Part shown: one piece after another, positions 36,193 to 44,088 of the stretch
Position numbering within the stretch: the first letter of the stretch is position 1
Layout: every line of letters starts with the position of its first letter
NCBI GenBank assembly: GCA_023430565.1
Contig: JAEZAD010000101.1
Coordinates: 1-54,852, forward strand
Reading direction: 5' to 3'
DNA length: 54,852 nucleotides
Source: Verrucomicrobiota bacterium
GTDB taxonomy: Bacteria; Verrucomicrobiota; Verrucomicrobiia; Opitutales; Opitutaceae
Translations under genes and position numbers: made by a program
The notes under the pieces: generated by a model
The model's input: only the letters and a program-made list of their open reading frames with translations
Databases searched by the model: none
What the model was told of the DNA's origin: nothing

Positions 36193-36897
36193 ATGACAGC
36201 ACAACTCGCATTCGTTTATCTGCCTACGGGAGTTTTCATCCTCCTGTTCGTCGCAGTGTTCATCTTCGCGCTTTACGCGCAGATCCGCGTTTCGAGCGCT
36301 TACAATAAAAATGCCCGCATTCCGTCACGCGGACGCATCACGGGTCGGGAGGCGGCCCATGCTGTGATGGAGCACGCGGGGATCACCGACGTGCAGATCA
36401 CGGAGACTTCGGGTCATCTGACCGATCACTATGATCCGACGCACAAGCGGCTGGTGCTTTCGTCGGAGAATTATCGCGGCACGAGCCTCGCGGCGCTGGG
36501 CGTCGCGGCGCACGAAGCGGGGCATGCGATTCAGCACGCGACCGGATATTCGATGCTCAAGGCGCGCATGGCGCTGGTGCCGACGACGCAGTTTGTGTCG
36601 CAGATCCTGCCGTTCGTAATCTTGGGCAGCTTCTTTTTCGTGCGCGGGCTCACGGGCATCGTGCTCGATATCGCGATCATCTGCTATGCGGTGCTTTCGC
36701 TGTTTCAGCTGATCACGCTCCCGGTGGAGTTTGATGCCAGCCGTCGCGCGAAGGCGCAGTTGGTGCAGCTGGGAATCATCGATCGCGACGAAATGCCAGG
36801 TGTGAGCCAGACGTTGAATGCGGCGGCGCTCACGTATGTGGCGGCGTTCGTAGGCGCGTTGTTGAACCTGCTGTATCTGCTCTCGCGAAGGGAATAA
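36193..36897 (+). CDS. Membrane zinc metallopeptidase, YugP family
   Basis: This 234-residue protein has an N-terminal membrane helix (VFILLFVAVFIFALYAQI) and two more helices around 135-180. The zinc motif is AAHEAGHAIQHATGY (HEAGH) and the third ligand region is LPVEFDASRRAKAQL. These match the neutral zinc metallopeptidases typified by Bacillus YugP. The function is probably membrane-protein turnover; the substrate is unknown. The 139-base leader contains two copies of GCTGGAAA flanking TTTCCA, which could form alternative hairpins. A strong terminator follows. Confidence 0.92.
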   Translation: MTAQLAFVYLPTGVFILLFVAVFIFALYAQIRVSSAYNKNARIPSRGRITGREAAHAVMEHAGITDVQITETSGHLTDHYDPTHKRLVLSSENYRGTSLAALGVAAHEAGHAIQHATGYSMLKARMALVPTTQFVSQILPFVILGSFFFVRGLTGIVLDIAIICYAVLSLFQLITLPVEFDASRRAKAQLVQLGIIDRDEMPGVSQTLNAAALTYVAAFVGALLNLLYLLSRRE

Positions 36898-36915
36898 GCT
36901 TCGCGGAACTTGGAC

Positions 36916-36943
36916 AAACCGGCTCGGAAGGGCCGGTTTTTTT
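36916..36943 (+). terminator. Rho-independent terminator after the YugP gene
   Basis: The 8-bp stem AAACCGGC/GCCGGTTT with an 8-base loop is followed by further T residues (TTTT), five bases before the convergent TPR gene ends. Confidence 0.9.
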
Positions 36944-36948
36944 GTTGG

Positions 36949-37257
36949 TCAAAGCTCGGCGAGGAGGGCGCGGAGTTCGCGTTCGGGGTCTTCGTGATGC
37001 TGGTCGACGGCGAGCTGGAGGGCGGATTCGAGGAGCGGGCGGGCGTCGGTGCGGCGGTCGAGGGAAAGGAGAAGTTTCCCGAGGAGGATGCGGGGCATCA
37101 TCCAGTCGGATTTCTTCGCGACGCAGAATTCGTAGTGCGGGACCGCATCGACGCCGCGGCCGGCGGTGGCGAGGGCCTGGGCGAGGCTGAAGCGGAAGAG
37201 TTCGTTGTCGGGCTGTTGCGCGACGAGTTTCTCGAATTGGGCGATGCGATCCGACAT
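36949..37257 (-). CDS. Small TPR-like protein
   Basis: This 102-residue soluble protein starts at the ATG at 37257 (MSDRIAQFEKLVAQQ). Its helices fit two to three tetratricopeptide repeats (NELFRFSLAQALATAGRGVD, then ILLGKLLLSLDRRTDARPLL). TPRs mediate protein binding. It follows the PP2C phosphatase gene by 20 bases on the same strand and is likely in one transcript with it. No other function can be read. Confidence 0.8.
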   Translation of the reverse strand: MSDRIAQFEKLVAQQPDNELFRFSLAQALATAGRGVDAVPHYEFCVAKKSDWMMPRILLGKLLLSLDRRTDARPLLESALQLAVDQHHEDPERELRALLAEL

Positions 37258-37277
37258 GGCCCGAGCTTCGGGAGGAC

Positions 37278-38000
37278 TCAGGCTTCGTCGACGAAAACCA
37301 TCACGCCGGTGGCGTTGTCGGGGCCGCCGCGGCGGACGGCAAGGGCGATGATTTCGCGCAGGGCTTCCTCGGGGTCGTCGCGGCGGGCGATCATCTCGGC
37401 GAGTTCGGGGTCGCGGACCATGCGGGTGACGCCGTCGGTGCAAAAGAGATAACGATCTCCGGCGCGCAGTGGACGCTCGATGAGGTCGACCGCGGGCGAA
37501 CCGGGTTGACCCATGCAGCGGGTGAGGGCGTTGCGATTGCCTTCGTGATAGTAAACGACCTCGCCGCGGGCGCGGCGGAGGCGGGCTTCGTTTTCCACCG
37601 AGTGATCGTCGGTGAGCTGGGCGATCTCGCCGGCGCGCCAGCCGTAGCAGCGCGAATCGCCGACGTGCGCGATGTGCAGGGTGCCGTCGCGCACGATGCC
37701 GAAGGTGAGCGTCGAGCCGATGCCGACGCCGGGGCTGAGATCGGCGCCGAGGTTGTGCACAAGATGATTCACGCGCTGCACGAGCGCGGTCAGGCCCAGC
37801 GGCTGGCCGGCGGGGGTGTCGCGCAGGGCCGACGCGATCTCGTTGACGGTGTGTTGCGCCGCCTCCGCGCCGCCGGGAAGGCCGCCGACTCCGTCGGCCA
37901 CGCCGAAGATCATCGCGGCTTCGTCGTGGAGAAAACGGTCTTCGTTTTTGCGTCGGACGCGTCCGATGTCCGAGAGCGCGGCTGAGCGGAGAAGCGTCAT
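37278..38000 (-). CDS. PP2C-family Ser/Thr protein phosphatase
   Basis: This 240-residue soluble phosphatase starts at the ATG at 38000; a GTG at 38009 is an alternative. PP2C motifs in order are DIGRVRRKNEDRF, FGVADGVGG, HVGDSRCYGW, DHSVENEA, LFCTDGVTRM and GGPDNATGVM, giving the metal-binding Asp residues and the Arg and Asn of the active site. It should remove phosphate from Ser/Thr of proteins modified by a Hanks-type kinase, which is not in the window. It sits 17 bases downstream of the DinG-type helicase gene. Confidence 0.94.
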   Translation of the reverse strand: MTLLRSAALSDIGRVRRKNEDRFLHDEAAMIFGVADGVGGLPGGAEAAQHTVNEIASALRDTPAGQPLGLTALVQRVNHLVHNLGADLSPGVGIGSTLTFGIVRDGTLHIAHVGDSRCYGWRAGEIAQLTDDHSVENEARLRRARGEVVYYHEGNRNALTRCMGQPGSPAVDLIERPLRAGDRYLFCTDGVTRMVRDPELAEMIARRDDPEEALREIIALAVRRGGPDNATGVMVFVDEA

Positions 38001-38017
38001 GGAATTCACCGTCCAGT

Positions 38018-40105
38018 TTATCGTGGATCGGAGCTGGCGAAAGGACGAAATCGGTTTTCGCGGTCCTCACGCGTGAGTCGGGTAAACTCTGAGTTGGGGA
38101 GCGAATCGAGGAAGAGGCGGCCGTAGCTTTTGGCGAGGACACGCGAATCCAGAATCGTGACGAGGCCGCGATCGGTGGCGGTGCGGATGAGGCGGCCGAC
38201 GCCCTGGCGGAATTTGATCAAGGCGTCGGGGAGCGTGAGCTCGTTGAACGGGCTGCCGCCGCGCTCGCGAATGTGATCGCAGCGGGCTTCGGTGATGGGG
38301 TGCGTGGGCGGGTCGAAAGGCAGGCGGGTGATGATGACCTGCGCGAGGGCGTCGCCGGGGACGTCGACGCCGGTCCAAAAGCTGTCGGTGCCGAAGAGAA
38401 CGGCGTTGCCCAGATCGCGCATCTGGCGGGCGAGTTCGGTGCGCGAAAGGCCGGCGCCTTGCATGAGGAAGGTGCGCTGGGCCTGGCGGTAAACGGGCTC
38501 GAGCGCGGTGGCGACGGCGCGCATGTCGGTGTAGCTCGTGAAGAGAACGAGGGAGCCGCCGGCGACGCGTCCGGTGCAAAAACGGATGTAGTCGATGAGC
38601 GCATCGATCGCGAGGCGGGCTTCCTGCGCGGAGGGCAGCGGGACGTCGGCGGCGACGAAGACGCGCATGTTGCGCTGGAAATCGAAAGGCGACTGCACGG
38701 CGATGGCGCGGGCATCGTCGGCGCCGACGCGCGCGGCGAAGGGGGCGAGTTCGCCGCCGATGGCGAGGGTGGCGCTGGTGCAGACGACGCTGGTGTTACG
38801 CGAGAAGAGGAGTTCGCGGAGTTTGGGGGCGACGTCGATCGGGGCGCTGCGGAGGGCGACGATGGCTTTTTTTCTGCCGACAAGTTCGAGCCAGTAGACG
38901 TGTTCGGCGTCGGCGAGGGAGAGGAATTGCGAGATGCCGGCGCGGTAGGTGGCGAGGCGAACCATCTTGTCGCCGAGCTCGTCGCGAACCTTGCCTTCGG
39001 GCAGGCGCGATTCGATTCGGCCGAGCTGGCCGAGGAGTTTGGCGAGCGGGGCGTCGAGCCAGGGTTCGGCGAAGTTTTCCTCGCGGACGCGGAGGATCGG
39101 GCGCGTGGCGAGAAGCTTGTCGTGGAGAAAGGCGAAGAACTGACGGGAGGCGTCGACGCATTCCTCGACGGCGAGCAGGGCGGCGGGTTCGCCGAGTTTA
39201 GCGAGGAAGCCCTTTCGTTTGGCGGGGTTGTAGATCGAGCGGAGGAGGCGCTCGAGGCCGAAGCTGGTGATGGCGAGGCCGAAGTTGTCGGTGGCGACTT
39301 CGGGGACGGTGTGGGCTTCGTCGAGGATGACGAAATCGTCGGCGCGGACGACGCCGCGCGAGTGTTGTTTCCCGAGGGCCTCGCCGAGGTGGATGAGCGC
39401 GAAGAGCAGGCTGTGATTGACGATGAGGACGTGGGCGGAATCGCAGCGTTTTTTGGCGCGCTGGTAGAAACACTGGTCGCAATCGCAGTATTTTTTGGAG
39501 CAGCCGGAGGAGTCGGCGGAGACGGCCTCCCAGACGTCGTCGGGTGGCGGCGGCTTCAACTCGTGGCGCAGGCCGGTGTCGGTGTGGCGGGACCATTCGG
39601 CGATGCGCACGAGTTCGCTTTGCTCGGGGCCGGCGAAGAGCTCGTGTTTGTCGTGGAGCGCGGAGGCGAGGCGCGTGGTGCAGAGGTAGTTGGACTTGCC
39701 GACGAGGACGGCGGATTTGAAGTCGGCGTAGCGGTTGAGGGCGGGATCGGATTTGAAGAGCCGGCGGCAGATGGGGAGGTCTTTCGTTTCGAGCTGTTCC
39801 TGCAGCGAGATGGTGTGCGTGGAGACGATGAGCTGGCGGGAGCAGTCGACGGCGTGGACGATGCCGGGGGCGAGGTAGGCGAGGGATTTGCCGACGCCGG
39901 TGCCGGCTTCGAAGAGGAGCGGGGTGTCGTCGCGCATCGCGGCGGCGACGGCGCGCGCCATTTGTTCCTGCTCGGGGCGGTGTTCGAGGGCGAGGGGGCC
40001 GGCGAGAAGGCCATCTTCGGCGAAGAGGCGCGCGGCCATTTCGGGCGCGCGACTTTGCACCGGGGGAGGAGGTGCGGAGTCGGTGTCGTCGCGGAGGCCG
40101 ATCAT
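38018..40105 (-). CDS. dinG: DinG/YoaA-type ATP-dependent helicase with Fe-S cluster
   Basis: This 695-residue XPD-like superfamily 2 helicase has Walker A (EAGTGVGKS), the DEAH box (ILDEAHTV) and a late motif VI (FRQGVGRLIRTATDRG). Between motifs I and II, Cys residues in SNYLCTTRL and SGCSKKYCDCDQCFYQRAKKRC provide the four ligands of the [4Fe-4S] cluster that couples ATP use to DNA unwinding. It probably clears R-loops or repair intermediates, moving 5' to 3'. It starts at the ATG at 40105 and heads a leftward set with the PP2C and TPR genes. Confidence 0.93.
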   Translation of the reverse strand: MIGLRDDTDSAPPPPVQSRAPEMAARLFAEDGLLAGPLALEHRPEQEQMARAVAAAMRDDTPLLFEAGTGVGKSLAYLAPGIVHAVDCSRQLIVSTHTISLQEQLETKDLPICRRLFKSDPALNRYADFKSAVLVGKSNYLCTTRLASALHDKHELFAGPEQSELVRIAEWSRHTDTGLRHELKPPPPDDVWEAVSADSSGCSKKYCDCDQCFYQRAKKRCDSAHVLIVNHSLLFALIHLGEALGKQHSRGVVRADDFVILDEAHTVPEVATDNFGLAITSFGLERLLRSIYNPAKRKGFLAKLGEPAALLAVEECVDASRQFFAFLHDKLLATRPILRVREENFAEPWLDAPLAKLLGQLGRIESRLPEGKVRDELGDKMVRLATYRAGISQFLSLADAEHVYWLELVGRKKAIVALRSAPIDVAPKLRELLFSRNTSVVCTSATLAIGGELAPFAARVGADDARAIAVQSPFDFQRNMRVFVAADVPLPSAQEARLAIDALIDYIRFCTGRVAGGSLVLFTSYTDMRAVATALEPVYRQAQRTFLMQGAGLSRTELARQMRDLGNAVLFGTDSFWTGVDVPGDALAQVIITRLPFDPPTHPITEARCDHIRERGGSPFNELTLPDALIKFRQGVGRLIRTATDRGLVTILDSRVLAKSYGRLFLDSLPNSEFTRLTREDRENRFRPFASSDPR

Positions 40106-40195
40106 GATGGGCGGAAACAGGTGAGGACGTTTTGCGAGAATTACAACGGAGGAGGCGGCTTGCGGGTGGCGGGGGGAACGGCGAGAGTCGGCCTG

Positions 40196-40215
40196 GCCTG
40201 CAAGCAGGCTCCTAC
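40196..40215. repeat. REP-like palindrome
   Basis: GCCTGCAAGCAGGC is a perfect palindrome followed by TCCTAC. On the minus strand it reads GTAGGAGCCTGCTTGCAGGC, like dispersed palindromes known from Pseudomonas and environmental genomes. It lies ten bases before the GTG start of the P-type ATPase gene. Confidence 0.65.
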
Positions 40216-40224
40216 AACTCGCAC

Positions 40225-42483
40225 GTGAGCACGACGAAACAGAACGAGGGGAACTGGGCGGAGGAACTGGCGGCGTTTCTACGGGAACAGCCGGGGATCA
40301 GCGCGGTGCGCATCGATCCGGGGGCGCACAAGGTGGCGGTGGCGACGATCGGTCCGGTGGATCTGGAGGATTTTCGCGAGCGACTGGCGGCGACGATCGC
40401 GGCGGTGGAGGAGCGATTGAGAGCGGACGCGATGGCGCCGGCGCCGGCGGGGTTTGCGTTGCGGCAGGAAGGCGGGGCGACGGTGATGGGGCGGGAAACG
40501 TGTGTGACGGCGCCGGGATTTTGGAAATGGCGGGACGTGGAGATGCCGTCGCGGGTGACGGAGCGGGAGCACGATTACGAGCACGAGCATGAGCACGGGG
40601 GGGAGTGGAGGATGTTGGCGACACTGGCGGCGATCTGCGGGGTGGCGGGAATTGGCGGTTGGGTGGCGGGGCATTTCGCGCCGGGGCTGCCATGGCTGGC
40701 GCGGACACTTTATGTGATCGGAATCGTGGCGGGCGGTTGGGATGCGGCGGTTGATTCGTGGGCAAATATCAAGAAGCGGGAAATCGACATTCATTTCCTG
40801 ATGCTGGCGGTGGCGATCGGGGCGATGTTCATCGGCGCGTGGGGCGAGGCGGTGTTGCTGCTGTTTTTGTTTTCCGCGTCGGGCGCGATGGAGGATTACG
40901 CGATGGATCGGACGCATCGCGAAGTGAGCGCGCTGCTGAAGTCGGCGCCGAAGCAGGCGACGCGGGTGTTGCCGGGCGGCGAGGAACGCGAGGTGGACGT
41001 GGCGGAATTGAAAGTGGGCGATCGCGTGCTGGTGCGGCCGGGCGAGGCGTTTGCGGCGGACGGGACGGTGACGAAAGGGAAGAGCGCGAGCGACGAGTCG
41101 GCGCTGACGGGCGAGGCGACGCCGGTGGAGAAGGCGGTGGGCGATCAGGTGTTCAGCGGGACGATCAATTTGTGGGGCGCGGTGGAGTTCGACGTGACGC
41201 GGCTGCCGGCGGAGAGCACGTTGCAGAAGATCATCCGGCTGATCGAAACCGCGCAGAAGCTGAAGGCGCCGAGCGAGCGGTTCACGGACAAATTCGGCAC
41301 GGGCTACACGTATGCGGTGATCGGCGGATCGGCGGCGATGTTTCTGGTGTGGTGGCTGGGGTTCGGGTTGCCGGCGTTCGAAAACACGGAGACGACGCGG
41401 TCGGCGTTTTATCGGGCGATGACATTGATGGTGGTGGCGAGTCCGTGCGCATTGGTTTTGTCGATACCGTCGGCGATCCTGGCGGCGATCGCGTGGGGCG
41501 CGCGGCATGGCGTGCTGTTTCGCGGCGGCGCGGCCATCGAAAAACTGGCGGACGTCGAGGTGGTGGCGCTGGACAAGACGGGAACGCTGACGACGGGCGA
41601 GCTGGCGGTGGTGACAGTGGAGAGTTTTCCGGCGGGGCGGGAGACGGAGATTTTGGAACTCGCGTATGCGCTCGAGGCGAAATCGCAGCACCCGATCGCG
41701 CGCGCGGTGGTGCGGCATGCGAAGACGGTGGGAACGCGGATGATCGATGTGGACGAATTTCAGTCGATCACGGGGCAGGGATTGAAGGGAAAACTGCACG
41801 GCGCGAGTTTGCTGCTGGGGCGGCGCGAGCTGTTGGAGAACGGACCGCTGGCGGGTTGGGCGGCGCGGCTGCCGGCGGCGGTGGCGGAGTTGACGGAAGT
41901 GTGGGTGATCGGTGCGGACGTGGTGGGGCGGGTGTTGTTGAAGGATCAGATTCGCGCGGAGACGAAAGGCGTGCTGGCGGAATTGAAGCGGATGGGGATT
42001 CGCACGGTGATGTTGACGGGCGACCGGCGTCACGCGGCGGAGGCGGTGGCGAAGGAGATCGGGTTGGACGAAGTGCGCGCGGGGCTGTCGCCGGAGAAGA
42101 AGGTCGACGCGATCATGGAGATTCGCGCGGGCGGCCGGAAGGTCGCGATGGTGGGCGACGGCGTGAACGATGCGCCGAGCCTGGCGGCGGCGGACGTGAG
42201 CGTGGCGATGGGAGCGCGCGGGAGCGATGCGGCGCTCGAGCAGGCGGAGGTGATTTTGATGCACGACCGCATCGAGAACTTTCTCTCAGCGCAGCGCTTG
42301 AGCCGGCGGGCGCGGGCGATCATCCGGCAGAATCTGGCGATCTCGCTCGGCGTGGTGATCGTGATGGTGCTGGCGACGGCGATCGGGGCGGTGCCGCTGG
42401 CGATCGGCGTGGCGGCGCACGAAGGCAGCACGCTGGTGGTGTGCTTGAATTCGCTGCGGCTGCTGTTCGGGCGGAATCGGTGA
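40225..42483 (+). CDS. P1B-type heavy-metal-transporting ATPase
   Basis: Started at the GTG at 40225, the protein has 752 residues. About eight membrane helices lie between residues 130 and 745. Pump motifs: TGEAT (about 295-299), SPC in TM6 (406-408), DKTGT (phosphorylated Asp450), GDGVNDAPS and a final-helix HEGST (732-735). SPC plus HEGG/HEGS is the signature of the P1B-4 group, which exports Co, Fe or Zn. The N-terminal domain is ferredoxin-like but lacks a CxxC; a His-rich linker (HDYEHEHEH, about 116-124) probably binds metal instead. The neighbours give no further clue to the substrate. Confidence 0.9.
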   Translation: MSTTKQNEGNWAEELAAFLREQPGISAVRIDPGAHKVAVATIGPVDLEDFRERLAATIAAVEERLRADAMAPAPAGFALRQEGGATVMGRETCVTAPGFWKWRDVEMPSRVTEREHDYEHEHEHGGEWRMLATLAAICGVAGIGGWVAGHFAPGLPWLARTLYVIGIVAGGWDAAVDSWANIKKREIDIHFLMLAVAIGAMFIGAWGEAVLLLFLFSASGAMEDYAMDRTHREVSALLKSAPKQATRVLPGGEEREVDVAELKVGDRVLVRPGEAFAADGTVTKGKSASDESALTGEATPVEKAVGDQVFSGTINLWGAVEFDVTRLPAESTLQKIIRLIETAQKLKAPSERFTDKFGTGYTYAVIGGSAAMFLVWWLGFGLPAFENTETTRSAFYRAMTLMVVASPCALVLSIPSAILAAIAWGARHGVLFRGGAAIEKLADVEVVALDKTGTLTTGELAVVTVESFPAGRETEILELAYALEAKSQHPIARAVVRHAKTVGTRMIDVDEFQSITGQGLKGKLHGASLLLGRRELLENGPLAGWAARLPAAVAELTEVWVIGADVVGRVLLKDQIRAETKGVLAELKRMGIRTVMLTGDRRHAAEAVAKEIGLDEVRAGLSPEKKVDAIMEIRAGGRKVAMVGDGVNDAPSLAAADVSVAMGARGSDAALEQAEVILMHDRIENFLSAQRLSRRARAIIRQNLAISLGVVIVMVLATAIGAVPLAIGVAAHEGSTLVVCLNSLRLLFGRNR

Positions 42484-42503
42484 GGCGGGTTGCCGGGCTC
42501 CGC

Positions 42504-43040
42504 TTAATCGACGATCAACACCTGATCGCCGGTGCGGACCTGGTCGTAGAGCTCGATGATGTCGAGGTTGCGGAGCTCGATGCAGCCGGCGCTCATGGGT
42601 TGGCCGATGCGGTCTTCGTGATTCGTGCCGTGAAGGTAGATGTAACGATCGTAGGTATCGACGTCGCCGCCGAGGTTCACCCCGGGCTCGAGGCCGCGGA
42701 GCCAGAGAATGCGGCTGGTGATCAGCTGCGTTTGCTGAAAGTCCTCGGGAAACTCGGAAAAGTGGCGGCCGGTCGGTATCCGGGATTTGAACACCATGCC
42801 GGGCGGCTGGCCGGCGCCGATGCGTTCGGCGATGACGTGGAGGCCGCGCGGGGTGCCGAGGGAGTTTTTGACGTTCGACGGCGGACGGCGCGAGGTGGAG
42901 ATGACGTAGCTTTTGACGAGCACAGCGTTGCGGAAGAATTGCAGCGTGGCTGTGCCGATGCGGACGAGGAGAAGCCGGTCTGCGGGCTTGATGCCGAGGC
43001 GCAGACAGGTTTGGGTGACCCGTTCCAACGGAGAATCCAT
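42504..43040 (-). CDS. L,D-transpeptidase (YkuD family)
   Basis: This 178-residue protein starts at the ATG at 43040 (MDSPLERVTQTCLRL). The catalytic motif is YLHGTNHEDRIGQPMSAGCIEL, with the active His and Cys, as in enzymes that make 3-3 peptidoglycan crosslinks or attach lipoproteins. No signal peptide is visible, which is unusual for an enzyme of the periplasm; GTG codons at 43061 and 43082 would extend it into asd without adding one. Its start codon overlaps that of asd on the other strand (CATG at 43038-43041). Confidence 0.88.
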   Translation of the reverse strand: MDSPLERVTQTCLRLGIKPADRLLLVRIGTATLQFFRNAVLVKSYVISTSRRPPSNVKNSLGTPRGLHVIAERIGAGQPPGMVFKSRIPTGRHFSEFPEDFQQTQLITSRILWLRGLEPGVNLGGDVDTYDRYIYLHGTNHEDRIGQPMSAGCIELRNLDIIELYDQVRTGDQVLIVD

Positions 43041-44088
43041 GAGCAATTCGACTTCCCTCACGGTCGGTATCGTCGGCGCCACGGGCGCGGCGGGTCAAGA
43101 GCTGCTGCGGCTCTTGCACGAGCGGAATTTCCCCATGGCTTCGCTGCGGCTCTTCGCCTCGGCGCGGTCGGCGGGCAAAATCGTCGAGTGCGCGGGAAAG
43201 AAATACACGGTCGAGGAGGCGAAGCCGGGGGTGTTTGCCGACGTGGATGTGGCGTTTTTCGCCACCGAAGGTTCGATCACGAAGGCGCTGGCGCCGGATG
43301 CGGTGAAGGCGGGTTGTGTGGTGATCGACAAGAGCTCGGCGTATCGGATGGATCCGGCGGTGCCGCTGGTGATTCCGGAGATCAATCCGGAAGCGCTGCG
43401 GAAGCACAACGGCATCATCGCCAATCCGAACTGCTCGACGGCGGTGTTGTTGATGGCGCTGTGGCCGATGCACCAGGCGTTCGGCCTGAAGCGGTATATT
43501 TCGGCGACGTATCAGTCGGTGTCGGGCACGGGCGTGGATGCGGTCGAGGAACTCGAGACGCAGGTGCACGCGTATGTGAAAGGCGGGACGCTGCAGAACA
43601 AAGTTTATCCGTATCAGATCGCGTTCAACGTGATCCCCCAGGTGGATTCGTTCGGCGCGGACGGCTACACGGGCGAAGAGACGAAGATGTCGCAGGAGAG
43701 CCGCAAGATCATGGGTCTGCCAAACCTGAAGGTATCGTCGACCTGTGTGCGCGTGCCGGTGGTGCAGGCGCACTCGATCGCGGTGAACGCGGAGTTCGAG
43801 CGGCCGGTGAGTGTCGAGGCGGCGCGGAAGGCGATCGAAGAGTTCGAAGGTGCGGAGCTGGTCGACGATCCGGCGAACAAGCGTTATCCGACGCCGCTGG
43901 ATTTCACCCGCAAGGTGAAGTGCGGCGTGGGTCGGATCCGTTTGGATACGGCTTTGGACAACGGCCTCGCGCTGTGGGTGAGCGGCGACAATCTGTGGAA
44001 GGGCGCGGCGCTCAATGCGCTGCAGAACGCCGAATTGATGGTGCGCGAAGGCTGGTTGAAGCCGAAGCGTGCGCTGGCGGCGGTGTAG
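43039..44088 (+). CDS. asd: Aspartate-semialdehyde dehydrogenase
   Basis: Asd makes aspartate semialdehyde from aspartyl phosphate with NADPH, feeding lysine/diaminopimelate, threonine and methionine synthesis. The 349-residue protein begins at the ATG at 43039, with GGAG at 43030-43033 as ribosome site. The NADP loop is VGIVGATGAAGQELL, the nucleophile Cys is in NPNCSTAVLLM, and the later His is in VVQAHSIAV. Diaminopimelate supplies peptidoglycan, so the divergent L,D-transpeptidase is thematically linked. The transcript ends at the hairpin at 44116. Confidence 0.95.
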   Translation: MSNSTSLTVGIVGATGAAGQELLRLLHERNFPMASLRLFASARSAGKIVECAGKKYTVEEAKPGVFADVDVAFFATEGSITKALAPDAVKAGCVVIDKSSAYRMDPAVPLVIPEINPEALRKHNGIIANPNCSTAVLLMALWPMHQAFGLKRYISATYQSVSGTGVDAVEELETQVHAYVKGGTLQNKVYPYQIAFNVIPQVDSFGADGYTGEETKMSQESRKIMGLPNLKVSSTCVRVPVVQAHSIAVNAEFERPVSVEAARKAIEEFEGAELVDDPANKRYPTPLDFTRKVKCGVGRIRLDTALDNGLALWVSGDNLWKGAALNALQNAELMVREGWLKPKRALAAV

